Assembly (NCBI GenBank): GCA_037481875.1
Contig: JBBFKY010000001.1
Coordinates: forward strand, 1-64,000
DNA: 64,000 bases
Source: Desulfosoma sp.
GTDB taxonomy: Bacteria > Desulfobacterota > Syntrophobacteria > Syntrophobacterales > DSM-9756
Reading direction: 5' to 3'
Shown here: piece by piece, positions 51,639-60,587 of the stretch
How positions within the stretch are numbered: position 1 is the stretch's first letter
Layout: each line of letters opens with the position of its first letter
Translations under genes and position numbers: made by a program
Notes under the pieces: generated by a model
What the model saw: the letters and a program-made list of their open reading frames with translations, nothing else
The model's database searches: none
What the model was told of the DNA's origin: nothing

Positions 51639-52182
51639 TACGAGTTTTTCGAAACACAAAGATGTTGTTCAAACCCAGTTGGAATCGTGCCCGTGTGATC
51701 AAAGAAAAGCCGAACCGCCCGAAAAGGGGAACCACCATAGCGGGGTCGAAATGATGATGTTCTTCTGCAGCCATGCCGTCGGCGATTCGGAGCCTTATGA
51801 GAACTTTGAGAATATCGTCCACAAGAGGCTGGGGGACCGTAAGGATCACCAGGCCTTCATCCTGAAGCACCCGGAAGATTTCACGGACCAGGGCTTCCCT
51901 TTCCTGGATGTGTTCGAAAACGGCCAACAAAGTGACCACATCCACGGAAGCGGTAGGTAACGGAAGTTCCTGGCCGGCATGAGCCTGAATCAAATGAAAA
52001 GGCCCTTCCGACCTCGTTCGGCACAAAGGATCGAGGCAATAGCCTTGCACCAATCTGTCTTTAACAAAGTATAGAAAGCTACCATCGTAGCCACCTATGT
52101 CCAACAGACGGCACCCATGCGGAATAAAGGGAGTCACCACATGGTAGCGCCACTTTTGAAGCATATGATCTAAGGTTTTCAT
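51631..52182 (-). CDS. Class I SAM methyltransferase
   Basis: A 183-residue methyltransferase: GCRLLDIGGYDGSFLYFVKD is motif I, YCLDPLC follows, and LPTASVDVVTLLAVFEHIQE with EIFRVLQDEGLVILTVPQPL are the usual later motifs of type 11 enzymes. It presumably methylates a sugar or a lipid carrier in the surface polymer pathway. I use the ATG at 52182, which gives a normal N-terminus (MKTLDHMLQKWRYH); the frame is open for 17 more codons. It ends inside a palindromic repeat. Confidence 0.8.
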   Translation of the reverse strand: MKTLDHMLQKWRYHVVTPFIPHGCRLLDIGGYDGSFLYFVKDRLVQGYCLDPLCRTRSEGPFHLIQAHAGQELPLPTASVDVVTLLAVFEHIQEREALVREIFRVLQDEGLVILTVPQPLVDDILKVLIRLRIADGMAAEEHHHFDPAMVVPLFGRFGFSLITRARFQLGLNNIFVFRKTRRG

Positions 52183-52238
52183 GTCTTGCGTTCTTTCGCT
52201 GCACCCAATCCAAAGGCGTTCTCGAAGCTTCAAGCAGC

Positions 52239-53405
52239 TCAGGAGCTTGTGTCAATGCGAAAGACGGACAGGAGAAAAGAAGAGAAGATTACCTGAATGC
52301 CGGCGGCCATAAAAAGCCCTGACGGGATGACAAAACGCATAACCCGGGAAGGCTCAAGCGCCTGATATTGCACTGAACGCCAGAGGCCGAATGCGTAAAA
52401 AGCACCGGCGATACCCACGAGGAAAAGAAGTGTTCCCAATAAGATGCCGTATTCAAGCCGCCAACGAAAGACGGAAGCAATGGCCGCCGGCTTCATGGGA
52501 AGGATTCCTTTTCGGTACGCATACTCGGTGGATACCACATAGAAAAGGACGACTTGCAAACCCACAAGGCAACCGAAAGCGGCATAGGCCAGGGTATGAA
52601 TGTCGAAAACGATTCGTCCCACATGAACGGGATGAGCCATGATGGCAAGGAATACGAGAAGACTTGCGCCAAAAAGAAAAAAACCCGGATAAAAGAAAAG
52701 CCACTTGGGACTGTAAAGCAAAAGAAACCGCAGGTGCCGCCAGCCGTCCCGCCAGGTCCTCAAGTGAGGTGGACGGTCTCTGCCGTCGCGTGAAAGTACC
52801 GTCGGTACTTCGGTCATGCGTAACCCCTGTAGGGACGCTTTGACGATCATTTCACTAGCAAACTCCATCCCCGTCGTCTTCAAATCCAATCCAAGCACGG
52901 CTTCTCGCCGAAAACCTCGTAGGCCGCAATGGAAGTCCCCTAAGTTCGTTTTAAAGAAAAGATTGCCGAGAGAACTCAGCACCGGATTCCCGAGGTACCG
53001 ATGCAGAAAGGGCATGGCACCCGGTTCGATCCCCCCAAGAAACCGATTTCCCACCACCAGATCGTAGCCGTCTCGAAGTTTTTCCAGAAAATTTTCCAGA
53101 TGCAGAAAATCGTAGGAATCGTCACTATCGCCCATGATCACATAGGTACCTCGGGCCGCGCTGATGCCTCCCATAAGGGCGCTTCCGTAACCCTTTTTGT
53201 CGACATGAACGACCCGAGCCCCTTCAGCTTTCGCAATCTGAATGGATCCATCGGTACTGCCGTTGTCTGCCACGATCACTTCGCCCCGCACTTGGGCCTG
53301 ATCCAAAAAGGCCCTGGCCTTTTGAATGCATGTTCGAAGTGTGCGGGATTCGTTGAGGCAAGGCATCACAATGGAAAGTTCCAGATTCGGGTCGCGTTCC
53401 ATCAT
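52239..53405 (-). CDS. Membrane GT2 glycosyltransferase, polyprenyl-phosphate type
   Basis: A 388-residue enzyme. Residues 1 to about 225 form a GT2 domain (LSIVMPCLNESRTLRTCIQK, VIVADNGSTDGSIQIAKAEG, the DxD-like GDSDDSYDF, and CGLRGFRREAVLGL). The C-terminal 150 residues hold four hydrophobic segments (about 238-258, 268-290, 312-338, 355-385). This matches DPM1/GtrB-like enzymes that load a sugar onto undecaprenyl phosphate. The GT-C-like membrane protein encoded just upstream could use the product as donor, which would make a two-gene side-branch module. Confidence 0.85.
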   Translation of the reverse strand: MMERDPNLELSIVMPCLNESRTLRTCIQKARAFLDQAQVRGEVIVADNGSTDGSIQIAKAEGARVVHVDKKGYGSALMGGISAARGTYVIMGDSDDSYDFLHLENFLEKLRDGYDLVVGNRFLGGIEPGAMPFLHRYLGNPVLSSLGNLFFKTNLGDFHCGLRGFRREAVLGLDLKTTGMEFASEMIVKASLQGLRMTEVPTVLSRDGRDRPPHLRTWRDGWRHLRFLLLYSPKWLFFYPGFFLFGASLLVFLAIMAHPVHVGRIVFDIHTLAYAAFGCLVGLQVVLFYVVSTEYAYRKGILPMKPAAIASVFRWRLEYGILLGTLLFLVGIAGAFYAFGLWRSVQYQALEPSRVMRFVIPSGLFMAAGIQVIFSSFLLSVFRIDTSS

Positions 53406-53589
53406 CGTGCTCCATGCCGGTTCAACAACCTCAAGGCTTTTGGGGAGCCATCCATTTCGACGACGTTACATGTTTTAAGTGCCAATCTTTCTAGCTGCGG
53501 GAATCCGCTCGGTCAAGGACGTTATCCCGAATTTGACCTGCTTCCACGATGACCCTAGGCGACCTTTCCATTGACCCGCAAGGATCACT

Positions 53590-55386
53590 TTACCCTTCGG
53601 CTGGTTTTCTTTTTTTGTGTCGTAAGATGTCCGGTGGCGGCTCTGGGGAGCGCAGAAAGTCTTTCATGGCCGGAAAAACCAAAGCCACATAAAGGATGGC
53701 CAGAGGGGGCAAGGGGGCCAGGTAGCGCGGTTCGATGCCTGGAAAGGAAGTCACGTGCACATAAGCCAAAATGGCTGCCAGAGTCGCGCATGAAGCCAGA
53801 ACAGCCGTGGCAAACCCCCATAAAGGACCGAGAATGGTTTTCTTGGAGAAGCTCAAAAGAAGGTGGACACCCAAAGCGGCATAGAAAAGCCAGGGGAAAA
53901 CGACACGATAGAAAACGGCGATATGATCCAGAACCGTCGTACGGAAAATCTCTTTGGAACTCGGGGCCGCCTTTTCCAAGGGCATGGGGTCCTCATGAGT
54001 CATGTGCCTAAAAAGAGCCTGGGCTTTCGCGTCTCCCTTGGAAACCGAGGTTTCGTAGTGAAATCCTTGATGCGACACCGCGAGATGCAGAACCTGCCCG
54101 AACATTTTGACCCATGGAGGCAGAAATTCCCATCTCCAGCGTGGCGCCAGCGACGATCTTGCCGGTCCGCAGGGAATTTCCTTTCGGTCACAGGCGCCGT
54201 GAATTTCACGGGCAAGCCTTTCGTAATAAGCACGGGCCTCAGGAGCTGACCGGTGGTATCCGGCCGCCGCCGCCGCTTCTCGAAAAGCCCACACAAACCA
54301 GGGTCCGTGAAGATCGCAAGGTTCCTCGTCGACTTTTTCCCAAATACCGCGCCACACGCCTGAAGCATCATGGCGCAGAATAAAGTCGATTCCTTTCCTG
54401 GCAGTGTCATCCAGACCTCCGGTCTCATAGAGACGTTTCAGGTGACGGAGGGTGCAAGCCCAGCCCGTATCTTCCCGTTCCAAAAACGGACGCAGTTCTG
54501 CAAAAGAAGGACTGACGCCATACACTTTTTCCCGGACTTCTCGAGGCACAGGGACGGCCGGCTTGAAAATATCTGAATGGACCCGGGTTAAGGCTCCGTA
54601 GGCATCTCGAAAAAACCTGCTTTTGATTTCCACGGTTTCGGCGATTCCGTAGTGAGCTCGATTGAGTTCCATAACAACAACGATGGATCCCGCCAAAATC
54701 CCCAAAGGGAAAAGAGCCAAGGCTCCGTTTATCACCAGATTGCGCCAAGAATTCTTGGAACCGAATCGCAACCGCAAAAACACATGGAGCACCGTAACGC
54801 CATAAAAAGGAAGAATCCAGAGGGATTCTTCCCGTGTGAGCCAAAAGGCGCTGAAAACAATGCCCAAAATCCCCGCGTAAAGCGTACGGCGCCACGAGGG
54901 CCCAACGTCTCGAAACAGCAAAAAGCTGAAAGCGACGACAAGCATAGCCAGGGAAGCCGACACGTATTCCCTCATGACCATGCTCGTATAAAGGGCATAA
55001 CTCATGGGATTGAACCAAAGCAGCGTCCAGAAAAACAGAGCGCACCAGGGATCAAAAAACCGAAAAAGCGCCCAGGCCGCCGCTGCACAAGCTGCAAGGT
55101 AAAGACAATGTTGTGCTGTCAATAGCGGCACGTGGATAGAGTGCGTGGCGGCGATCCAAAGGGGATAAAAGGGGCCTTTGATCAAGGTTCTTTCGTGGTA
55201 AGGACCAAGCCATCGGCCCTGGCTGAGGTTTTGAGCCAACTCGACAAACAGCCTCGAATCGTAAAAAGCGTCTCCAAGAACCATGAGCTTTTGGTCCTGG
55301 AGAAGGTAAAATTTCACGGCGACGAGGGCGTAACCGACCAGAAAAAGCGCAAGGATTCTAAACGGCCTATGGACTGGGGGATTCAT
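53590..55386 (-). CDS. Polytopic GT-C-like membrane protein
   Basis: A 598-residue membrane protein with about ten hydrophobic segments, most in the first 250 residues and the last 120. The first periplasmic loop carries LGDAFYDSRLFVELAQNLSQ and TLIKGPFYPLW, close to the acidic-residue loop of GT-C glycosyltransferases that take a sugar from a polyprenyl-phosphate donor. The large loop at about 260-470 is soluble and unrecognised. It stands between the AlgJ-like gene (6 bases away) and the polyprenyl-phosphate GT2 gene, which fits a transferase role. Sequence support for the family is weak. Confidence 0.65.
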   Translation of the reverse strand: MNPPVHRPFRILALFLVGYALVAVKFYLLQDQKLMVLGDAFYDSRLFVELAQNLSQGRWLGPYHERTLIKGPFYPLWIAATHSIHVPLLTAQHCLYLAACAAAAWALFRFFDPWCALFFWTLLWFNPMSYALYTSMVMREYVSASLAMLVVAFSFLLFRDVGPSWRRTLYAGILGIVFSAFWLTREESLWILPFYGVTVLHVFLRLRFGSKNSWRNLVINGALALFPLGILAGSIVVVMELNRAHYGIAETVEIKSRFFRDAYGALTRVHSDIFKPAVPVPREVREKVYGVSPSFAELRPFLEREDTGWACTLRHLKRLYETGGLDDTARKGIDFILRHDASGVWRGIWEKVDEEPCDLHGPWFVWAFREAAAAAGYHRSAPEARAYYERLAREIHGACDRKEIPCGPARSSLAPRWRWEFLPPWVKMFGQVLHLAVSHQGFHYETSVSKGDAKAQALFRHMTHEDPMPLEKAAPSSKEIFRTTVLDHIAVFYRVVFPWLFYAALGVHLLLSFSKKTILGPLWGFATAVLASCATLAAILAYVHVTSFPGIEPRYLAPLPPLAILYVALVFPAMKDFLRSPEPPPDILRHKKRKPAEG

Positions 55387-55392
55387 AGAGGT

Positions 55393-56592
55393 TTACGGAC
55401 ATGGCACTGAGGTGGAATGGGTGGCTTTGGAAACCCGTGTTTCAAGATAAGCCCGGTAGGGCTCTGAGTCGGGATCGGGTGCCTTGGGAAGGACCTTAAG
55501 ATACCGCTCGACACGTTCTTCCAAAACCACATCCGGGGCATATTCTTTCACCAATCGTTCCAGGGTTTCGATTTCCGGCAACGCCATGGTGTAGACAGCC
55601 TTCCTGAAATGTTCGGAAACAAAAGGACGCAGTCGCGTAAAGAAAGAGTCTCGAAAGATCAAGGCCGATTTCCCCTCCGATCGGCATGACGTGATGATCA
55701 GTTCCGGATCTTCCGCATTCAACACATCGTCTTGGTTGTGATCAAAGCATCGAAGCACTCCGGGACGAACCACAGGGACCTGATGTTCTTTAAGGATCCT
55801 TGAAAGATTCAGCATTCGTGCCAGGTCGCCGCCTTCGGCCGAACGCTGGAAAAAATCCTCTACTCTGTAATGACCTTGACCTGCGGTGAGCCCAAAGGAA
55901 AAGAGTTTATCCACAATGACGTTGGCGGCCAAAGCGGCGCCTAAGTCGTTCCAATGCGTGTCGGTTTTATGATAGAGCCGCCCGAGAACCTTCGCTTCCA
56001 GGAAGGGTTTTCGAAGGTCGAGCACCGGAACATCAGAGTCTTTCAGAGCGTCCATCAGCTGATCCAAACGAGAGCGAACGCCGTGCACCCTTACTCGGGA
56101 TGAGTAATATTCCGGATAGATCGTATGCTTGTTGGGGACCACGATAAAAAAATAAGCAATGCCTCGACTTTTAAGCCAAGCTGCCTTCGTTTCAAGGACA
56201 AGGCGCCAACGTTCCAGATCATCCTGTGTCAAGGGGTCTGTTCGGCGGTAATCATCCAGATTGTTGCCGTCTTCAGGATCCGTGTAAAAAAGCCAGCCGT
56301 CCTTGCCGAGAAGAACACGTGGAGAGCCTGTGGTTCCGAGGGCGAGGCTCATGAGGTGATAAGCCTGCACGAGACGATGACGGCCTCCGAAGTGATCGTC
56401 GAACCATTTTTCAAAAGCTGTCTGGAACACCCTGATTTCGTGCGTGTTTTTCGGCCATTGAGGAAAAGGGGCCAAAGAACGCTTTTCCGAGACTGAAGCC
56501 TGCTCAAAGCGCAAGGTGGCGAGGGGTAAAAAGAGGCTCACAAGAAAGCTTAAAACAAGTAGAATATCGAACATTCGATCCGAGCTCTTCAT
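55393..56592 (-). CDS. AlgJ/AlgX-like O-acetyltransferase
   Basis: A 399-residue protein with one N-terminal membrane segment or signal (about 9-25) and a SGNH-type periplasmic domain. Marks are LLGKDGWLFYTDPEDGN, FIVVPNKHTIYPEYY, the DTHWNDLGAALAANV motif that holds the catalytic Asp and His, and LIFRDSFFTRLRPF, which holds the likely nucleophile Ser. AlgJ and AlgX work with the MBOAT protein AlgI to acetylate alginate; the MBOAT gene is immediately upstream here. The polymer is not alginate on present evidence, since alginate synthesis genes are missing, but O-acetylation of the exported glycan is likely. Confidence 0.85.
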   Translation of the reverse strand: MKSSDRMFDILLVLSFLVSLFLPLATLRFEQASVSEKRSLAPFPQWPKNTHEIRVFQTAFEKWFDDHFGGRHRLVQAYHLMSLALGTTGSPRVLLGKDGWLFYTDPEDGNNLDDYRRTDPLTQDDLERWRLVLETKAAWLKSRGIAYFFIVVPNKHTIYPEYYSSRVRVHGVRSRLDQLMDALKDSDVPVLDLRKPFLEAKVLGRLYHKTDTHWNDLGAALAANVIVDKLFSFGLTAGQGHYRVEDFFQRSAEGGDLARMLNLSRILKEHQVPVVRPGVLRCFDHNQDDVLNAEDPELIITSCRSEGKSALIFRDSFFTRLRPFVSEHFRKAVYTMALPEIETLERLVKEYAPDVVLEERVERYLKVLPKAPDPDSEPYRAYLETRVSKATHSTSVPCP

Positions 56593-56610
56593 GGGAAACT
56601 CTCGGCTTCC

Positions 56611-58068
56611 TCAAAAACGAAAATAGATGAACGGATTATAAGTGCCCGCCGCCAGATGGGCGGCCGAAGCAACGAACAAAGAAATCAGGAGAAGATAGCG
56701 GCCCGTGTTCAAAAATATCGAAGAGGAAGCGCGCCTTCTCTTCTCGGATAAATTTTGGAGCTTTTGAGCGACACAGGGGACGATGGGCACGGCGAAAACG
56801 GCGCCGAGCACCAGTGTCCAAACTGTTTTGGGGTCACAATATAGCAAAGCGTCATGTGGGGTCGTGACAGGCAGAAAGAAGCCGAAAAGACAGGCCAGGT
56901 ACTTCAAGGCATACGGAAGGCTTTCGGATCGAAAAAAAACCCATCCCACAACCACAAGCCCCAGAGTGTAGAGATGTTGCAAGGGACGCCAAAGGCGTGG
57001 AATCGTGAGCTGCCATAGGCGGGTGCGTTCCAGAGAAAGACAGAGCCCGTGAAAGATACCCCAGACGATGAAGGTCCAGCCCGCCCCATGCCACAGGCCG
57101 CACAGGAAAAAGACCACCCAAAGATTCAAGACGGTTCGACGCGTGGATCCTCGGTTCCCGCCCAAAGGAATATACAGATAGTCCCGAAACCATGAGGATA
57201 AGGTCATGTGCCATCGCCGCCAGAATTCTCTCAGGGATCGACTAACATAAGGATAGTCAAAGTTTTCGGGGAACCTGAACCCGAACATCTGCCCCAATCC
57301 GATAGCCATGTCGGAATAGCCGGAAAAGTCGTAATAGATTTGCAGCGTATAGCAGATAAGACCCAGCCAAGCCATACCAACGCTGAGTTCATCCGTAGGG
57401 CAGGCAAAGACAATGTCTGTGATGCGTCCCAACGGATTGGCCACTAAAACCTTTTTGGACAGACCGAAAACGAATCTTTGGATTCCTGCAGAGAATGTGG
57501 GCAGAGTGACGATTCGAGAAGTGATCTGAGCGGCGATTTGCGTGTATCGAACGATGGGTCCTGCGATGAGCTGCGGAAACAGGGCGATGTAAAGGCCGCA
57601 ATGAAGTGGATTTTTCTGAACTGGTGCATGATGTCGATAGACATCGATGACATAGGACATAGCCTGAAAGGTAAAGAAGGAAATACCTAGAGGAAGAGAC
57701 ACCGGCTCAAAGGGAATTGTGTGGAGTCCCAGAGCCGTGAGGCCCCTGTTTAGGTTATCCATCAAGAAAGTGGCGTATTTATAATAGCCGAGAATTAGAA
57801 GATTTCCGGCGACGGTGAGCGTTAGTATATGTTTTTTGGAAAAGCCTGAAAAAGGGGTCCCACATGGACGGTGCAGCAAAAGACCGCTTGCGTAATTGAA
57901 AAGTATAGAAAAAAGCATGACGCCTACATGGAAGGGTTCCCCCCATGCATAAAAGAAGAGGCTTACCAAAAGAATATAGAGATTACGGTATTTGTTTCCG
58001 AGAAGAAAATATCCGGCCAAAGTCAAGGGAAGAAAGAGGAAAAGAAAGATAGGTGAGGCAAAAACCAC
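56611..58068 (-). CDS. MBOAT O-acyltransferase, AlgI-like
   Basis: A 485-residue polytopic membrane protein of the MBOAT family. It starts MVFASPIFLFLFLPLTLAGY as AlgI does and has the conserved RHWHMTLS-type segment (EFWRRWHMTLSSWFRDYLYI) and the catalytic His in FFLCGLWHGAGWTFIVWGI. It moves acetyl groups from the cytoplasm to the AlgJ-like partner in the periplasm. The start is GTG at 58068, with GGAG upstream. The AlgJ-like gene follows after 18 bases. Confidence 0.92.
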   Translation of the reverse strand: MVFASPIFLFLFLPLTLAGYFLLGNKYRNLYILLVSLFFYAWGEPFHVGVMLFSILFNYASGLLLHRPCGTPFSGFSKKHILTLTVAGNLLILGYYKYATFLMDNLNRGLTALGLHTIPFEPVSLPLGISFFTFQAMSYVIDVYRHHAPVQKNPLHCGLYIALFPQLIAGPIVRYTQIAAQITSRIVTLPTFSAGIQRFVFGLSKKVLVANPLGRITDIVFACPTDELSVGMAWLGLICYTLQIYYDFSGYSDMAIGLGQMFGFRFPENFDYPYVSRSLREFWRRWHMTLSSWFRDYLYIPLGGNRGSTRRTVLNLWVVFFLCGLWHGAGWTFIVWGIFHGLCLSLERTRLWQLTIPRLWRPLQHLYTLGLVVVGWVFFRSESLPYALKYLACLFGFFLPVTTPHDALLYCDPKTVWTLVLGAVFAVPIVPCVAQKLQNLSEKRRRASSSIFLNTGRYLLLISLFVASAAHLAAGTYNPFIYFRF

Positions 58069-58116
58069 GCTGTCTTTGGCTCCATGACGAGATTTTTTCC
58101 GGCGTTATTCCCCGGC

Positions 58117-59298
58117 TTAGAGTCCGCGACGTTTTTTTCGAGCTCTGAGACGAAACCTTTCCGTGCGAAGGGATCGTTCATCACCGAACCCCGCCGAAAC
58201 CAGGGTTTCCATGAAACGTTGCCCTGTAGGGGTCGGTGTGGACTCGTCCCGTTCCATGAGTTCCACACTCCAATCGGCTTGGTCAAGGAGAAGAAGCAGA
58301 TCCTCCTCGGTGAAAAAGCGGATATGGGTGGAACAAAGGAATCCGGCCGGAACCGTTTCGAAGCGACCCAAAGCCAGATCCAGCACCACAGACCAGTGGG
58401 CGGTGTTGGGCACACTGGCGATAAGGACACCGTCGTCCGTAACCGTTTCCCAAAGATACCGAAGCACCGTCGAAGGGTGAAGAAGATGTTCCAGGACGTC
58501 GCCGCAGACAACCGCGTCAAACCGCCCTTCGAATCGAGCCTCTTCCACGGGGCAGGTGAGCACGGTGTCATAAAAAGCGGCCGCCGCTCGAGCCATATGC
58601 GGGTTCCGTTCAATGCCCGTCACGTGGCAAGGTCGCAAGCTTTTCAGGTAACGACCCAAAGCCCCGTAGGCGCACCCCACATCGAGCACCTTTGCAGCGG
58701 TTTCGGGAATCAACTTGATCAGATCCTCTCGGGGTGACTGATGGACAAAAGCGAACCGGTGCACAAAACAGGTGTCCACGGTCCCAAGGCGCCCTTCTAT
58801 GGCCCATTGAGACCAAAGATGCTCCAAAGGAGTTTCTGAAGGTAGATCGTCAAGAGCCTCTGTGTGAAGGAACACGCAGGGCCATTCCGCAGGCAGTTTC
58901 AGCGTTTTGGGCCGTGCAGGTCGGGATTTCGCCAAAATGTCCGCGGTTTCCAGGAAAGTGCGCACCGTGTGATAGGGGTACAAAAGGGGAGGCCGCTGAT
59001 GGTCGAATCGAGCGGGGCTGAGTGCGGGGACGAGAGCGGACCAGGGCCCGTCCGCCAACAGTGGTGGAAGGATGTGAAAGAGATGTGGAGTAACCAGCAG
59101 TTCATCTTCATTGATGATCAACACCGTTTGCGCCTCGGTCAGCTCCCGCAAAGCCCCGACGGTGAAAACTTTTTCGGGGGAAACTTCCAGGATTCGGTCC
59201 GAGTGAAAAAAAGCCTTCAGGTACCGAAGACAGAAGCTTCGACTGAAGAGAACTTCTTCAATGGGATCTGGATCCCCGAGCCTCAGAATGATCTCCAT
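58117..59298 (-). CDS. Class I SAM methyltransferase with N-terminal extension
   Basis: A 393-residue protein. The C-terminal half (about 200-390) is a methyltransferase: AKVLDVGCAYGALGRYLKSL (motif I), VTGIERNPHMARAA (motif II), FDAVVCGDVLEHLLHPSTVL and VLIASVPNTAHWSV, as in type 23 or UbiG-like enzymes. The first 160 residues are unlike methyltransferases; strands such as TVLIINEDELLVTPHLFHIL and WPCVFLHTEALDDL resemble the second half of a GT2 domain, so this may be a shrunken glycosyltransferase. In ABC-type O-antigen systems a methyltransferase often caps the chain end before Wzt binds it; its place directly after wzt fits that role. Confidence 0.8.
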   Translation of the reverse strand: MEIILRLGDPDPIEEVLFSRSFCLRYLKAFFHSDRILEVSPEKVFTVGALRELTEAQTVLIINEDELLVTPHLFHILPPLLADGPWSALVPALSPARFDHQRPPLLYPYHTVRTFLETADILAKSRPARPKTLKLPAEWPCVFLHTEALDDLPSETPLEHLWSQWAIEGRLGTVDTCFVHRFAFVHQSPREDLIKLIPETAAKVLDVGCAYGALGRYLKSLRPCHVTGIERNPHMARAAAAFYDTVLTCPVEEARFEGRFDAVVCGDVLEHLLHPSTVLRYLWETVTDDGVLIASVPNTAHWSVVLDLALGRFETVPAGFLCSTHIRFFTEEDLLLLLDQADWSVELMERDESTPTPTGQRFMETLVSAGFGDERSLRTERFRLRARKKRRGL

Positions 59299-59336
59299 GA
59301 CCCGCTTCTTTCACTCTATAGGCGCAGCCGAGCGTC

Positions 59337-60587
59337 TCAAACGCCGAAAGCTTTCGAGTCGAGCGCTTCCCAATGGTAGTCCATTTCCACAAGACCGACT
59401 TCCGTGCGTTGGCGACCATCTGCTTCCACGCAAAAAGGGACCGATCCTTTTTGGTGATAGATCTGCACTCCGGAGGGGTCAAGAAGATAACCTACGGCGT
59501 AGAATTCTCCGTGAAGAAGCGGCACTTTGGGATAGACGACACGAACGGCGACCGTACACGGTCCTTGATAGATTTTTTGGGAAACTCGGGAAAGATTGAC
59601 CGCATGACAGACCAGACCGTCGTTTCGCTCAATCCCCACACCGACGGCAAAGGCCACGGGTTCCGTCACTTCATATTCCACGATGATTTCCAGATCCTCC
59701 CCCGTGTGCAAAGAAAACGTCTCTCGATGACCGTTTACCGTCACGGAACGAACCCGCATCGGCACCGGACTTCCTTCAGTCTGGAGCGAAGAAGGTTCTT
59801 GGACGGAGGCCCGGGATCTTTCTCGAATGGAGTTTTCATAAGCCGCCGTGACTGCCGTTGCAGACCCGTCCATATGGATGACGCCGTTTCGTATCCAAAC
59901 GGCTCGAGCACAAAGAAGATTGACGGTGTAAAGAGAATGGCTGCAGAAGAGGATGGTTTTGCCTTCTTTCTGAAATTCCAGAATACGATCGATACATTTC
60001 TTTTGGAAATACTGGTCCCCGACGCTTAGGGCTTCATCGATCACCAAAATATCGGGATTCACACTGGTGGCGATGGAAAAGGCCAAACGGACCACCATTC
60101 CGGAAGAATAGGTCTTGATCGGCTGATCGATAAAGGGACCCAATTCGGCAAAATCGATAATGGCATCTTCACAAGCCTTGATTTCCGTATCGGTCAACCC
60201 CAACAAGGAAGCATTCAGGTAGATATTGCGTCTTCCGGTGAATTCCGGATGAAAGCCGGCTCCCAGTTCCAAAAGGGCGGCGACTCGGCCTCCGACGGAA
60301 ACATTTCCCTGGGTTGGAAACAGGGTTCCGGAAACGATTTTTAAGAGCGTGCTTTTGCCGGCTCCGTTATCCCCGACGATTCCGACACTTTCTCCGGGAT
60401 TCACCCTAAGGTTGACGTTTTGAAGACTGTAGAAGGCCTGATGGTATGGCCTTCTTAGAAAGGCTTCTTTGAGGCGGTCAAAGGGTTTGCCGTAAAGCCG
60501 GTAAACCTTGGTGACGCCCTGAAGCCGAATCTCACCGCGACAAAGGGCTCTGGCGTGATCGGTTTCAAAGAACGTCGGCGAAGGCAC
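59337..60587 (-). CDS. wzt: Polysaccharide ABC exporter ATPase Wzt with C-terminal binding domain
   Basis: A 416-residue ATPase. Residues about 18-250 are the nucleotide-binding domain: Walker A GDNGAGKSTLLKIVSG, LLELGAGFHPEFTGRRNIYL (typical of Wzt/TagH), signature KTYSSGMVVRLAFSI and Walker B DILVIDEALSVGD. Residues about 275-410 form a Wzt-C-type beta-sandwich (VRSVTVNGHRETFSLHTGED, VAFAVGVGIERNDGL), which in known systems recognises the capped end of the O-polysaccharide. The GTG start lies inside the end of the permease gene with GAGG upstream. The presence of the binding domain predicts a chain-terminator-dependent export system. Confidence 0.92.
   Translation of the reverse strand: MPSPTFFETDHARALCRGEIRLQGVTKVYRLYGKPFDRLKEAFLRRPYHQAFYSLQNVNLRVNPGESVGIVGDNGAGKSTLLKIVSGTLFPTQGNVSVGGRVAALLELGAGFHPEFTGRRNIYLNASLLGLTDTEIKACEDAIIDFAELGPFIDQPIKTYSSGMVVRLAFSIATSVNPDILVIDEALSVGDQYFQKKCIDRILEFQKEGKTILFCSHSLYTVNLLCARAVWIRNGVIHMDGSATAVTAAYENSIRERSRASVQEPSSLQTEGSPVPMRVRSVTVNGHRETFSLHTGEDLEIIVEYEVTEPVAFAVGVGIERNDGLVCHAVNLSRVSQKIYQGPCTVAVRVVYPKVPLLHGEFYAVGYLLDPSGVQIYHQKGSVPFCVEADGRQRTEVGLVEMDYHWEALDSKAFGV

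Noticed and set aside
55393-58068. Alginate biosynthesis
   Set aside because: AlgI and AlgJ homologues are present, but no alg8, algD, algG or algE homologue is seen; the pair is more simply explained as acetylation of the Wzm/Wzt-exported glycan.
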